This document shows positions 45,144 to 57,097 of a stretch of 64,000 bases of DNA, piece after piece; positions within the stretch are counted from its first letter, which is position 1, and every line of letters begins with the position of its first letter. A program made the position numbers and the translations under genes. The stretch lies in NCBI GenBank assembly GCA_033439255.1, contig CM065888.1, positions 2,170,001 through 2,234,000 on the forward strand, written 5' to 3'. This DNA is from Hericium rajendrae. Its lineage: Eukaryota; Basidiomycota; Agaricomycetes; Russulales; Hericiaceae. The notes under the pieces were generated by a model. The model saw only the letters and a program-made list of their open reading frames with translations, was not told the origin of the DNA and did not search any database.

Positions 45144-45499
45144 ATGTCACTGGATCTTTGCCGTTTGCAAGTCTGGATATCCTGCAAGAACAATGAGCTT
45201 CCCATATATCAGGTGGAGCAAGACCGTGATGAGTCAATCTCTTGCTTTAACTCAAGTGAAGCAGAAAAGGTGCGTGGATATTGAGTCCTTGGTCCTTTTG
45301 AAATTTACCTCATTACATCTCTGATCAGGCCTTTCTGATTAAGTCGACAACTTGTGAGTTTGACCAATCAGATATAAGGATCTTCGTTTCCATCAATGAA
45401 AGACTCGCGAGCAACTGTAAGACTTGCCTTGAGTGTTTGGAAGAAGACATCATTGCAGAGACTGAGGGGCAAGAAGAGAGGCTGAGGGAGGCCCTGTGA
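45144..45499 (+). CDS. DUF7918-type protein, copy 1, interrupted by a transposon
   Basis: Exons 45144-45269 and 45329-45499 with a 59-nt intron. The product starts MSLDLCRLQVWISCKNNELP, continues through SSEAEKAFLIKSTT and FVSINERLASNCKTCLECLE, and stops at 45499 just inside the inserted element. This follows the basidiomycete DUF7918 pattern: a short strand-rich start, a P-I/S-SEAEK step at the intron, then the V-S-I-D/N-G/E turn. Known members are about 200-400 aa and of unknown function; this one is cut after about 98 aa. Homology to copy 2 (47369) resumes right of the insertion at 46984 (AARKIVLPC region through 47120), showing the gene was once longer. Confidence 0.65.
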
Positions 45500-46975
45500 A
45501 GCTCCTATGTATGCTTCCCGGTCAGAGAGGTCGAAATCCGCCGAGAAAAGTTCAATGTTTGGAGTCCAAAAAGTGCTACTACCGGGAACCATCTGTCACA
45601 TTGGGGATTTTCTCGTATCTGTGATGTATTGTCACAGCATCTCCTCAGCACCGGTCTAGAGGGACTATAATTCGAAGCTTGAACAGTATTCAATGTATTC
45701 AATGTACGAACATATACTACCATTACACATATTCTAGTTTGTAGCAATTTCGTATCAAAATGATCAGTCCTGCAAGATAGCGCGGACTTCGTCTGCGCAA
45801 GGGCTCCCCCTTGCGAGTCATGTGACGCCGTATTCGGATTCAACTGCACGAAGTTGCTATTGCAAAGCTGCTCATCAGTACTTGTGATGCTTTTGTGCTT
45901 AAGTTATAAAGAACGTGATCTGCTTTTGCGTGTATAAGCAGGAGAAATTTATCGTCCACGCAGAAAAAGACGTGGATGATGAGTCTTCATGACGCCCTTT
46001 GAGCACGCATCAGTGTCCGACACTGATTTCGAATCGGGGACAAGACTCATGCAGCGCGTGCCCTCTGCGTTCAGCCGGCACGCGTGCATGGCAAGAGAGC
46101 GAGCGCGCAGCTGCGATAGAGCATGAGCGCGCAGCCGCGATAGAGCGTGAGCGCGCAAGCGATGCAGAGCAAGAGCAGGCTTGCATGAGAGCGGGCGCAG
46201 CGCAGCAATGCGAGCGGCCAGCGCGCAAGAGGCAGACTTGCTGTGACTCCGCATCACAATGATCCATGTGACTATGGTTCGAAAGGCAGAGAGGGAATGG
46301 TACATACATGCATCAAGGGAAGGTAGCGATGGAGACAGATACGATAGACCTGCAGCCGAGTCGACAGCGTCGACCGATCTTTGAACAGTGTTGACGACTT
46401 GCGCCTTGCTTGTAAAATTCGAGCCTTGCGCCAATATAGCAGCGGCCGCCCTAGTATGTCTCGCTGCGCGTCACCACAGAACTGCCTCATCCAAGTATGT
46501 TGATCATGCAGACATTTCCCTCTGCTAGATTCAGAAAAAGATCTGGAATATTGTGGGCAATAATCGGGTGAGGATCTTTATTGTATAAAGCTAGTGCGCA
46601 CCTTCGCCCACGAGAAGCGTAACAGGCTTTGCTGTTGTCCTCCTGTCAGTGGAATTCATGGTCAACTTTTGGCTTGTGCATCTCAGATCAAGGCCCTGAG
46701 CAAGACGAACACAATATGATGCGGCATGCCTCACGGGCTGACAATTGCATTGAGCAGCACCGTAAGAAGGTGGACCACGGGCCGCCTTTGATCATGTCCG
46801 CGCCCGGTCTAGTAAGATCAATCCCTACCAAAATCGGCCCCAAAAGTGCTATTAAACGGGAAAGATCGACCGTCGATCGCCCAGAAAAGTTCTATATTCG
46901 GGAAGGAAAATCACAAAATCTGGTTCAAAAAGTGCTATTCTATCGGAAAACGTACATAGGAGCTTCACGGGGCCT
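45489..46975. mobile_element. hAT-like non-autonomous DNA transposon, 1487 bp
   Basis: An 8-bp direct repeat GCTGAGGG stands at 45481-45488 and again at 46976-46983. Inside it the ends are inverted repeats: AGGCCCTGTGAAGC... on the left and AGGCCCCGTGAAGC... (complement) on the right, 23 bp with one mismatch. An 8-bp target duplication is the hallmark of hAT elements. No transposase frame is present. The interior has an Arg/Ala-coding GAGCGCGCAGC-type repeat (46080-46200), and near both ends the words AGAAAAGTTC and AAAAAGTGCTA recur in the same orientation. The insertion splits DUF7918 copy 1. Confidence 0.75.
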
Positions 46976-47368
46976 GCTGAGGGCAAGGAAGATAGTTCTA
47001 CCATGTGTCCATTATAATATTTTTGCTGCTGTTCATCCTGTTCTGGGTGATAATCTCTTTGTCTCCTCCAGCACTCCCAAATTCTCTCATCCACCCTCCC
47101 ACTTGGTGTTTTGGTCCTGAGGTATCTGCTATTCAATAACCTCAATATCTCAAAATCCAAAAAATGTGTGACAGTGAACACAACACGTTCACATCATGTC
47201 TCTTCCTTCTCCCATACTAGTGTTCTTCGGTGCAAGTTTTTATGCAGAATCCTGTAATTTCGTGACTTAGCTTGGAAGTTGACCTGTGTTATATTCTTAC
47301 CTTTTATACAGCTAGACACTTTAAGCATCAAGTACTGATTTCTGGATGCTTGCACCAGGGAGGCTGGC

Positions 47369-48050
47369 ATGCCACTCCAGCTTCGTGGTCTGCAAGTTTC
47401 AATATCCTGCGATGATAAACAGCTTCCTCAGTTTCAAGTGAAGCAAGATGGTGACAATTCAATCTTCTGTTATATCCCGAGTGAGGCAGAAAAGGTACAT
47501 GGATATCAATTCTTTTGCTGATCAGGCCTTTATAATTGAGTTTACAACTGGTGGGTTTGACCAGTCAGATATAAAAGTTTTCATTTCCATTGATGGAACA
47601 CTCGCGGGCAACTGCAAGACTCACCTTGAGTGTTTGGAAGACAGCATCATTGCAGAGGCCAAGGGCAAAGAAGACAGTTCTACCATGTGTCTATTTATTT
47701 TTGCTGCTGTTCACACACGTGATCAGCCCAGTCTACCTCCGCTAGCCTTTCAGCTAGTGAAAATCTGTTTACAACATTCATCTCTAGAAGGAAAGGCATC
47801 CTGAAATCATAATCTCTCACAGCTAGGCACAGTGAAGATCAAAATCTGCCATGTCAACGAGCATGATAGACCTTGCAAATATTACAAACCTTACAACCTA
47901 ACCATTGGCAGTTTTTTCCCTCAGAACTTCATGTTTCGGAGACAAAAAAGCTTACAGGGTACAATTATAGCATGTACGCCTGCTTCACAGTTCAATGCTC
48001 ATCTATATATAAGTTATCTCCTCACGCTTCACTCATATGACTGTCAATAG
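47369..48050 (+). CDS. DUF7918-type protein, copy 2
   Basis: Parts at 47369-47494, 47526-about 47690 and 47823-48050. The start reads MPLQLRGLQVSISCDDKQLP, then CYIPSEAEKAFIIEFTTGG, FISIDGTLAGNCKTHLECLE, and a last part LGTVKIKICHVNEHDRPCKY. The order matches DUF7918 proteins, including the late LGT-[IV]-x-[IVL] strand. The first intron would be only 31 nt (47495-47525), 28 nt shorter than in copy 1, which may be too short to splice; reading through it meets a stop. So this copy is either a recent pseudogene or uses an unusual intron. It is about 1.9 kb (2.2 kb start to start) downstream of copy 1 and in the same orientation, consistent with tandem duplication. Function of the family unknown. 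Confidence 0.6.
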
Positions 48051-48289
48051 TCTAGGAGAACCTGTCAAGGCCACTTATTGAGGGTTACAATTCAATTTCA
48101 CTAAAATTGATACTGCCGATGATCCTTTCTGTGTCTTCTGATTCCGATACATGCCTCGAGATCAGTTTTCTCTCTTTTGAATTTTAGCATAGCTCATCAC
48201 ACGAATCCATAGAAATGTGCGAGAGGAATAATACCAGGCAGTGCTCTGCTGTCATCGTACAAGGTAACCATTGGTATGTGCATTGTGTA

Positions 48290-48830
48290 CAGAGGCAGTT
48301 GTATGTGCAGTGTGCATGCTTTCACCTAACAACGCACGAAATCATTTGTGTATGGTCTGATCGTACACAAAGATACCATGCATGTGCTTTATGTCAGAGC
48401 TACAGTGGCAGTATTCAAATTATTTGGAGGAGATCTTGTTCAGAGGGGAGGTGCAATTTGAACAGCAGAAAATAATCCATTTATTGCTTCTCCTCTATGG
48501 CTAGTCAATGCACAGTGTTTATCTACATTCAATATACATCCTCACAGAGTTTCCAGACAATATGACATGTTCTCACTTTGATTGCCCTCTGCTACCTCCT
48601 CAAGGAGGTGGCTTTGGCCACGCATTTATGTGTGGTCCGATTGCACTCAAACTTACCGTACATGTGCTTTGCGTATGTTAGATCAGACATGGAAAGTCTC
48701 AGAGTCATATCAGCAATATTCAAATTCTTTGAGAAAGGTCTTGTTCAAGGGGGTACACACTTTGAACAGTCAATGTCAGGGGCAGAATTGAATGCATGCT
48801 CATGCAGTGCTCATCATCCAGACCACCTCT
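48290..48830. repeat. Two further copies of the 303-bp repeat
   Basis: Phrases ATTCAAATTATTTGG (48418) and ATTCAAATTCTTTGAG (48717) and the block ACAGTGTTTATCTACATTCA match the array at 43.0-44.5 kb, in the same orientation. They follow DUF7918 copy 2, whereas the main array precedes copy 1. Confidence 0.65.
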
Positions 48831-50345
48831 AATAGGTCTCTCTTTTTACCAGCCTTCATACATATGATGCTGTCATCACACGGGGTAACCATTCATATGT
48901 GCATGGTGTGAAGGGGCAGTTGTATGTGCAGTCCCCATGTTTTCACCTAACAACGCACAAAACATACAAGACGTGACAGAGCTGGCGCTCTGCCAGTCTT
49001 GGTCAAGGTTAGAGTCAATATTCATATTCTGTTTTGGAAGAGCAGGGTTCATGTGCATATTCAGTCGCATTTGGACGAAACGTATTACAGAAGCAACATC
49101 TACACGATTTGGTACGAAAATATATAGAATTCTAGGGGGGGCCAATTTAAAAGTTTCTCCAATTTTCTAACACCCCTTCGATCGTAGTCATCTTAGAAAT
49201 CGTGATCTTGTACTTACTCTTGACCTCCACGATCGCCCGTATGAAACAAACTGGGCATTTATACCATAATGTGCGTCTCGGTCAGAAGCACGAGAGAAAA
49301 AGGAGATGGCCAGACACACAATGCATCCTCAAATAGTCCTCCGCAACGTGGCTCGCCGTCTCGCGGTCGTTCCACCTTGAGCGCACGCACGACACCAGGA
49401 GCACCACGCACGGCATAGTACTGCAGCTACTCAGGTCTCAAAGGCATACAGATACAAATGCACGCACCTCGTCCAGAGCGAACCAGGGGCATAAACGGGC
49501 GCAGTGACTAATCCTTCTGCGCCTTCCCGTGCGTGGGAAGGCGAGGTACTCCGTACTCAACACAGAGTGAATCTTGTGTCTGGACGCGCTGATGTGGTAC
49601 AGCCGCGAGATCGAAGCGTCAAGCGCGAAGACGTCCGTCATGCTCTGAACGAATTGTCACGCTGCGGGACCACGTCGACGGCATTATCACATTCGTCTCG
49701 TCAACAATGAACGCGAGCGAGGACGCGGTATGCGGGACACAGTGCCAGATCTTGCACTGCATGATAACGTGCATGCCATACGCAAGATCGGCACTGATTC
49801 TATGCATTCATCACGATGGCGGGCAGAATGCTTGCCTGCGTGCAGATGTGAGCTTCGCTTATATGCAAGGATAGGTTATGGGTACCTGCAATCAGTCTCG
49901 AAATACAGAGATCCTACAGCCCCACATAGCGAACCAATCAGCACAGAAAAACAACACGACGACACCCTTCACACGACCTCTTGGAGAGGATGCCCACTCA
50001 GAGCACACTGCGCCCCTCGACGATCGTGTGCTATGTGTCACGCACAGCCTGGTCGGACATCACCAGCAGGCGATGGGAACACGCGCTGGTTGTATAGTAG
50101 GAAGTGTGACAGCATAATGGTCATGGAAGAGAATGCACTGCTGACTTACCGTGATTTTAAAGTCGATGCGGGCACACAATGCATGCGTTAATAAGCATAT
50201 TCAGTAGTGGAAAATATATGTCATATCCGAGTGCGGGATGATGTTCAATCCACAACGACACTTCTCGGAAGATGGAGTAGTCTACAGACTGCGCAGCAGA
50301 GTGTACAACCACATGTGAGACTTTTTGAGCAAACAGGAAGAGACG
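48830..50345. other. Gene-free stretch
   Basis: Mixed composition, with no repeat or gene I can support. Plus and minus frames up to 153 codons (49730-50191) have Cys/His/Arg-rich biased composition and no domain. Confidence 0.4.
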
Positions 50346-50413
50346 TGCGAAAGAGACTACAACCAAACATGTACAATTGCTGCGCAGCATACTCAGCAAT
50401 AGTAGAGGAATAG
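50345..50413. repeat. Dispersed repeat shared (inverted) with 29.68-29.75 kb
   Basis: The words CAACCAAACATGTACAATTG then CTGCG and AATAGTAGAGGAAT occur here and, as their complement, at 29,676-29,745. Both copies read LQPNMYNCC in one frame, so they may derive from an old coding segment. The left copy lies beside the L10 fragment. Confidence 0.55.
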
Positions 50414-50465
50414 AGGAATCAATAAATGGCCCTTTCAAGCAAGATCATCTACTGTCTTGCACAGC

Positions 50466-50810
50466 CTACAATTCGCTGTCCATTTGCTCATCGAAACACT
50501 CATCCAGTCCCTTCTGCGCTCCCTTCTGCATTGCCACTAGTGCCAATTCTGTGTCCTTCAAGTTTCCCAATGACTCCCATAGCTGTCGTGCAACATCACC
50601 AGTAAACCAATGATCCTCTCCAAGGCGGCAAAGCACACCCTGTAGGCTCTCCTTGACGGCAAGTCTGAGATCATCAGGCACTGCAGCCAGCCGGAGCATG
50701 TCTGCGTCCGAAACGATGGGTGCAACGACCGTTGCCGGCATGTTGCCATGAGCTTTGCTGGATTCGATTAAGGCAGACGTCATCCGCTGTGACCCATGCA
50801 CTGTCGGCAT
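50466..50810 (-). CDS. Small hypothetical protein, 114 aa, single exon
   Basis: ATG at 50810 (MPTVHGSQRMTSALIESSKA) to stop at 50466. The composition looks natural and helical: IVSDADMLRLAAVPDDLRLA, LGEDHWFTGDVARQLWESL, acidic end DEQMDSEL. No family recognised. It is transcribed away from the small plus-strand gene at 51015, sharing a roughly 200-bp divergent promoter region. It could alternatively be the last exon of a longer minus-strand gene whose upstream exon covers about 51,070-50,920 (KCLQCKASLSSELLVWLTHI). Confidence 0.45.
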   Translation of the reverse strand: MPTVHGSQRMTSALIESSKAHGNMPATVVAPIVSDADMLRLAAVPDDLRLAVKESLQGVLCRLGEDHWFTGDVARQLWESLGNLKDTELALVAMQKGAQKGLDECFDEQMDSEL

Positions 50811-51014
50811 AGGTATTTGATCATTTACATCCTGATTTTTGCTCTTTTGCGCCTTCTTTCGAGAGTTAGAGGATGCAAAAGCAAGACACAGACACGCACT
50901 GGCTGAGAACCACTTATTCTCCCGCTATTCTCCCTTTTTTTCACACCCTTGACAGGTTGCGACGCTCTTTGCATCATCTTTTCTGCTGAAACATTCTCAA
51001 AGTCACAATCCCTT

Positions 51015-51447
51015 ATGTGGGTCAGCCAAACTAACAACTCTGAGGACAATGATGCCTTACATTGTAAGCACTTCTGTCTCAGTGGTGGGTATTTCTATCC
51101 AGCTGGCAAGGCCTATACCCTGCGCCCTAGACGCGAGGTATATCCCATCAAAAATGAGGCAGCACAGCCACAGATTGTCTGAATCGCTGAAGGAAGGCAT
51201 CTACGCTTCGGCCAAGAACCAGGTTCTCAATGCCCAGAGTAAGGAGTTTCCCCACCTCCATCGCTGCCTCACTGAGTTGATCAACCTCTCGAATGGTCAG
51301 CACCTTACCCTCCCTCTCAGACCAATGCCTCCTCCCTCCACCCCTGAGAACATGATGACTATCAAGCCAACTCCTGTTCTGACCTCCACCCCACTCGCTC
51401 CTGCTCCGTATGTCGACAGCCAACCCTTGCTTCTGAATTCAACTTAA
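51015..51447 (+). CDS. Small hypothetical protein, 121 aa, 2 exons
   Basis: Exons 51015-51063 and 51131-51447 with a 67-nt intron in phase: MWVSQTNNSEDNDALHYARY continues into SESLKEGIYASAKNQVL, FPHLHRCLTELINLSNG, then a Pro/Thr-rich tail ending DSQPLLLNST. A GC-type donor (AAG-GCAAGT) at about 51,450 and an acceptor at 51,522 followed by LLDKPVLSSLYVHVWWQM may add an alternative last exon. No family recognised; minus-strand coding of this stretch is the competing reading. Confidence 0.4.
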
Positions 51448-51708
51448 GGCAAGTACCTAGCATTATTTCTATGTCGTAACAAATACCAATGCTGAGAAAT
51501 GACGACATATGACTTGCAGACCTCTTGGACAAGCCTGTCTTGAGCTCTCTGTACGTCCATGTCTGGTGGCAAATGTATCATGACAAGGACTGCAGCCAGT
51601 AGTCCCCTTCTCGACGCCTAATCACCAAATGTGCTTTCGCACTCGTCTCCACCACCGGGCTTTTTTCAAGGGTGAATTACACCACTTGCACCAAATAATA
51701 CAAGGTAG

Positions 51709-54700
51709 CTACTCTTCCTCCTCCTCCTCCTCCTCCTCTTCTTCATCAGTAAAATTTTGGTTGCTGGGCATGTCCTCATCGTCCTCCTCTGCTTCGGTGT
51801 CTCTATCCTCACTGTCTTGCCCAACTTCATCCTCTGGTTCAGATGACTCACTCCTCTCTTCGCTGCTTGTATCTTCCTTCTTCTCACTCTGTTTTGGAGG
51901 TTTTCTCTTGTTCTTGGACTGCACGGATTTTTTCTGACGTGCTTGTCTTGCCTGCTGCCGTCCCAATCGCCGCTGCATCTCTGCACTTTCCTCTGACCAA
52001 TTTCGGACGTCCAGCAGCTTCTTCAACAATGCACCTTTTGGCTCCATTCCTGGTGCGCCTCTCCTTCTTGGCTGCCTCTGGATTGCTCCATTGTTTCCTA
52101 CACTCTGGATACGGTAAAAGCGTGGATTCATTACCATTTGAATCTTCCCAGATTTTGTGGTCCAGATAGTACCATTCCGTGACTTTTGATCCAGTGTCGC
52201 CACTGGCAGGCACTGCACGTGGTCAAAAAGGATGCCCAGCTCCAGATCAAGCTGCTCCACGCTGCCATCACTGCCATCCAACATCCTCACTGTCTCCCAG
52301 TAGCTCTGGATGTACCCTGCATGGCAAGCAAGAATAAACCAATGTGATGTTTTCCGAAACTGGGTGTTCACAGCAGGGAAAAACAGAGATCGTCGCTCTC
52401 GAAACGTAGGTGTCACTTGCTGTGCTGGGGGAGCTCCTGTTAGGCCAGTTCCTATGCAGAGAGACTCTACTGCGTTGATCTCCTCCAGAACTGTCTCCAC
52501 ATGCCATTTCTCCATGGCCTCCTCCAACGACAAGGGCTCGGAGCTTGGTTGCTGCGTTTTGGTGCGATATGCCTCGTTCAGAACCAGCCATGTGTCTTGA
52601 CTAAATTCTATAAACAGACGTGCGGCGGTAGCGTATGACTCCCATAGTACTTCGTACATCGGCGGGCGCATCATCAGAGCAGGCTGGCTCTGGACTGTTT
52701 TGGACAGCATGGCCCAGCTTGGATGCTGGCCAATGGGATAGTCTTCTGTCGGAGTGGTGTTTGCTGGCCCTTTTTGAAGCAATGGCGCCTTTTTCCTTGT
52801 CTTGAGAAGGGTCCGAACATCGTTTGCGTCTTCGTCCGACAGCGCATCGAGGGGGTTGTCATTTTCAAGTTTCAAGTCATGCAAAAACATCATTCCGAAG
52901 CGATGCTTGGTCGCCTTGAAATGCAGCCGTGCCATAGAATCAGTTACAAATGACGCGACCTTGGTGGGGGTGGAAGAAAGGCAGCGTATTAAAAAGTTCA
53001 CCACGCCAGAGATGGTCCCCGCGTTGGGAGCATCGATCCCATGTATGTCCACCTGGGTAATTTTTAGCGCTTCCAGCCGTGCAGCAAGATATCCGAACCA
53101 CGTTTTTGACGGAATCCATAGGATAGGCTTTGATTTAACGAATCGAGTCGCCTGCAACAATGAGACAGTCAGCACGTGCATTTCATTGCAGAAGCAGCCA
53201 CCTCACCAACTCCTTAAAGTTCTCCAGCACTTCCTTCGCCGCCAACCCACTGAGCCGATACTCATCTCGCACCCCATATGAACGGTTTTTAGCCTCGCCA
53301 GTAAATATCTTGTTTGCCTTGAAGCATTCACCCAGAAACGTATCGTTGAGGTGGTAAGCATCTGCGTCCTCCGCATAAGTAGGAATGTTGTCTTTTGCCC
53401 GATGCGTCTCATATTCCAGATTGTATGCTGATCTAAACAACACCTGTGTGTGAGCTGATCGCTCACCACCCATCTCCGCCTGCATAGATCCGTAATTTGC
53501 AAAGGTGTCAGCAGTGTGAAGATGTCCTTTCTTGTATCCTCCTGCGCCCATCGAAGCCTCCAAAGCATCCAATCTCCAGAGCCCCACCAAGGGACGGCCG
53601 TGCACCGGATGAAAGCCAAATCCAAGATCTACTATGAACTCTCCATTGTCTCGGTCCAGCATGTAGTCGACATCCAGCTGAAAGAATTCAGCCTCAAACG
53701 TATCCCACAACTCACTTGCATCCCCATCCAGCTCTACTGTTCTGAGCTTGACCCCCTTTGCCTCAAGCACAAAGAAGCAGCTCTTGTACCGCTCAAGAAC
53801 AGGGTTATGCGAGTTGTTCAAGATGTGCTTCATGTGCATCTGCATGACTTCTAGCATGCTAGGACTCACAGAGACCAGTTTTGCTTTGTTCAAGTTTCCC
53901 GTGCGCTTCCCAGCCTGTGCAGACCGATACTGCCTCTCTTCCAGCGTGACATCGAGATATGCATCTGTGCTCCTGTTCGATGCTACTTTGAGGGCAGGCA
54001 GGAGCACCTCTCTCCAGAAACAAGACTGTATCTCCAAGGGTATGATCGATTGCCGGTAACCAGAGATGGCACTGCGATGCATCATACGAGGAAAGAAGAT
54101 ATAGATATTCAAGGTACCCTCCGAAGCAAACAAGGTGTGCGGGATTCCGCTCAGTGGCGTTTTGACCTCGTCCCAGCTTCGATGTTTGCCCTGTCCCACG
54201 TCTTCGTCTTTGCGAGGCAGTAAGATATCAACGTATACGTGGTTGTTTTTGCTGATCAGAGGCTTGCGGGACACAGTCGGCGTGGTTGCTACTCCAATCG
54301 ATGTCTTGACTTTGATCTCACGAGTCACCCAGACTATGCTATCAATGTCCACGGAAATCTCTGTTCCGTTGGCCTCCATGCCTGTCATCCCATCTGCTTC
54401 CAGGTTGACGCGGACGTATTTTCCATTGGCAAGCACACCGCGGACCAGGACATCTCGTTCAGACTCTTTTGCTGCGTAGCGAAGGAGTTTGCTGAGATGC
54501 ACGTCCTCCACCATGCTCTGCTGGTAGCCCTTCAGAATGCCAGCTCTGGTTGTGTTGATCTCGCCGGGTTGGTCATGGCGATGCAGCCAAAAGAATCCAG
54601 GATTGTAGTCAGGTGGCACCCCAACAGGGAGAACATGATCTAGTACGTGGGTCGGGCTGCCTTCGTAGAACATCTGATGGAAACGATTCATCAGTCGGTA

Positions 54701-56932
54701 GCCATAGTCGGTGAACCTGGCCCACGGGCTTGTCTCATAAGACACCATTGTCAGCGCATTGGTGTAGTACGCATTCAAGTCTCGCATCTGGTTTTCCATC
54801 CAGTTGGGTGGAAAGTCTTCACGAGTGGGTCCACTCCAGTAGTCGTCGTAGTCATCATTCCTTTGCCTCCATAAAGGGTGTGGGCGAGGTGGGATTTCCA
54901 CAGGCAACTTTGGACGGGCAAAACGCTCGAGATCTACCTGTCCTGATGGAGGTTTGCCTCTTGCTTTCCGACCAAATATGCGTCGCGGTATCTGTGCTCC
55001 TGCTGCGACTTCGCTGCCGTCGCTCTCCTCTCTTTGGTCCTGGTCATCTGCTCCCAGGCCTATCTGCTCGGCTGCCTCCCCGCGCACCCGACTACGCAGC
55101 TGGTCTTTGGTCTGAGTCCTCGTAGGGCCCTGGTCCTCGTAGAAGGTTTGACCATGAGCTGGTCGACAGGTTTTGCATGTTTTTTTACAGTCATCGAGAG
55201 CAATCAAAATGTCGTTGTCTCGTGACATGCTGCTGTGTCGGATCTCCTGCACCAATGCCCTGTCAAGAACAGGGTAGTCATCAGAGGTCTGTCTCCGAGG
55301 TGCCCAGGTCACTTCCAATGCTTGCCACTCAACGGGTGGATTCTGTCTGTACTCAGAATACCGGGCACAGCATATGTTGGCCAGTGCAATCAGCTCGGTG
55401 TACATGCTATGACGGGCTGCATGCCCACAAGGAAGAGGAGGATGCTCCAGAGTCTGCCCGTCCTCTTTGTAGTTGAGGCCGTAGGACATGAAGTGCGACA
55501 GGGCCATGGCCGTCATGGGTCCACAGTTGATCCCATCGCCAACCCAGGTCACTTCTTGCACGGCGACATTCTGGTCAATGTAGACCAAAGATTTTTCTCC
55601 CATAGGCCAGCCGTGGATGCGACAAATATGCTGGTAGTACCGAGGCCCATTCCAGCTGCGCCAGCTGTCTCTTGTGTCCAGTTTACTTGTGCGTCTGAGG
55701 ACGTGTACCACGCTATTTTCTGCGTCAAAAATGACGGAGAAAAAATGGCCTCCACGCAGAATGAAGAAACAGACAGGAGTGAAGGGGCAGGGAGGATACT
55801 TCCCATCTGGACCTGTCGTGCAGGGCAGAAAATACATTTCACGAAAACGGGGAACTGTTGCAATCATTTCAGCAGCCATGTCGACGTCCCACGCTCCTGC
55901 TAAACTTTGGCTAATATACCGCATCAGGCGGCGGCTGCTGTCCTTGAACCAGTACTGCAGCAGGAAAAGTTCCAGAATGCTGTGATCCACCCATTCCGGT
56001 GGCAAAAGGGACCTGCGCCCCTCCCATGCTGGGTGCCACAAGCTGAACGTGGAGAGGTAGCGCCCTAGAAAAAGAGTCTCAGTGCTTTTCATCCAAGTGG
56101 CAGCACAGACAAACAAGTTACGAAAATACTACCCACATGCATGCTCCAAGCGCTGCAGCTCGTTCCAAGGGTTGAGCTCTGGAGAAGGGGATCTCCTCGG
56201 AGAGGTTTCTGCATTGTCCAGTGCAAGATCTTCTATTTCCTCGTAGTCATCGTCATCCCCACCGCCTGTCTTTTTTCCCGACTTTGATGATGATGTGGAC
56301 GAGGAGGAGGACTAGAAGAACATAAGCCAACAGAACGATATCCTTGTGACCTCGTGACTATTCACTCGATGTTTCCTGTTATCCGTATTTCTTTCTGGTA
56401 GAGACAGCGGCGAAGGCTGGTCTTGATCTCTCGGCAGTGCTCGGGAAAACTAGAAGAATGTAGCAGAAACACATTTTTTTTTGCAGAGGCAGTACTCACA
56501 ACTGATTTTTTTGCCCGCCTGTACAAGTCCAAGCGTCTTTTCTGTTCTGGCAGCTCCCATAGAGGACCTTGGTTACTAGATGCCTAGACGGATATAAGCT
56601 CCACAGTGCTGTACATCCTTTTCTGACAGTACTCCCTCACAATTCTTTGTTCTGCACTTCTGTCCAATTCAGAATGATCAGTGTCTTCTAGCACAGAAGA
56701 CGAGGACAAAGGCGGGCCTTCATCACCAGATGAAGGTGAGGAGGAGAGCTACAAGTGTGTAAGCTCGTCGTAGCATCCTTGTCAGACACCAAGTGCTCAC
56801 TAAAGCTGGGGTGACTGCTTCTTCCACGTGGGCTGCCGCTTCGACTTGTGCTGCCACCTCTGCTTGTACTGACGCTGCCAACCTTGCATATGTTGCTCTC
56901 CGTTTCGCCCATGCTTCCTTTGCCGATGCCAT
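51709..56932 (-). CDS. 1635-aa protein with Ulp1-like (C48) cysteine protease domain, 7 exons
   Basis: Minus-strand exons 56932-56801, 56748-56641, 56583-56500, 56449-56366, 56311-56133, 56084-53207, 53151-51709; introns 48-57 nt; total 4908 nt, in phase. The N-terminus is coiled-coil-like (MASAKEAWAKRRATYARLAA), then Ser/acidic linkers. Residues about 235-400 resemble the Ulp1/SENP fold: ILELFLLQYWF, GHFFSVIFDAENS giving His309 and Asp316, then a Gln near 372 and DGINCGPMTAMAL giving Cys383, the usual His-Asp-Gln-Cys order. Such proteases remove SUMO or ubiquitin-like tags and are also carried by several DNA transposon families. The remaining 1200 residues are unrecognised; the end is basic then a long Glu run. 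Head-to-head with the BAH-PHD gene, 165 bp apart. Confidence 0.75.
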
Positions 56933-57097
56933 GATGTTGCGCCAAAGGTGTATCTTCTGTGGAATAAGCGATGTTTCACTCCGTCAATATGAAATTTCGT
57001 CGGCTATCAGAATCACGCCCCCTCACAACCCAATTTATCATCAGTCCTGCTCAAGCCTATCCGACGCTGGTCTTGCCCTGCCTCTTCGCTTTCTGCC

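Noticed and set aside
45949-46434. 161-codon minus frame inside the hAT-like element
   Set aside because: It reads a short GAGCGCGCAGC-type repeat and has no transposase features (no zinc finger or hAT dimerisation motif).
49730-50191. 153-codon plus frame
   Set aside because: Biased composition, no domain, no supporting splice or promoter signals.
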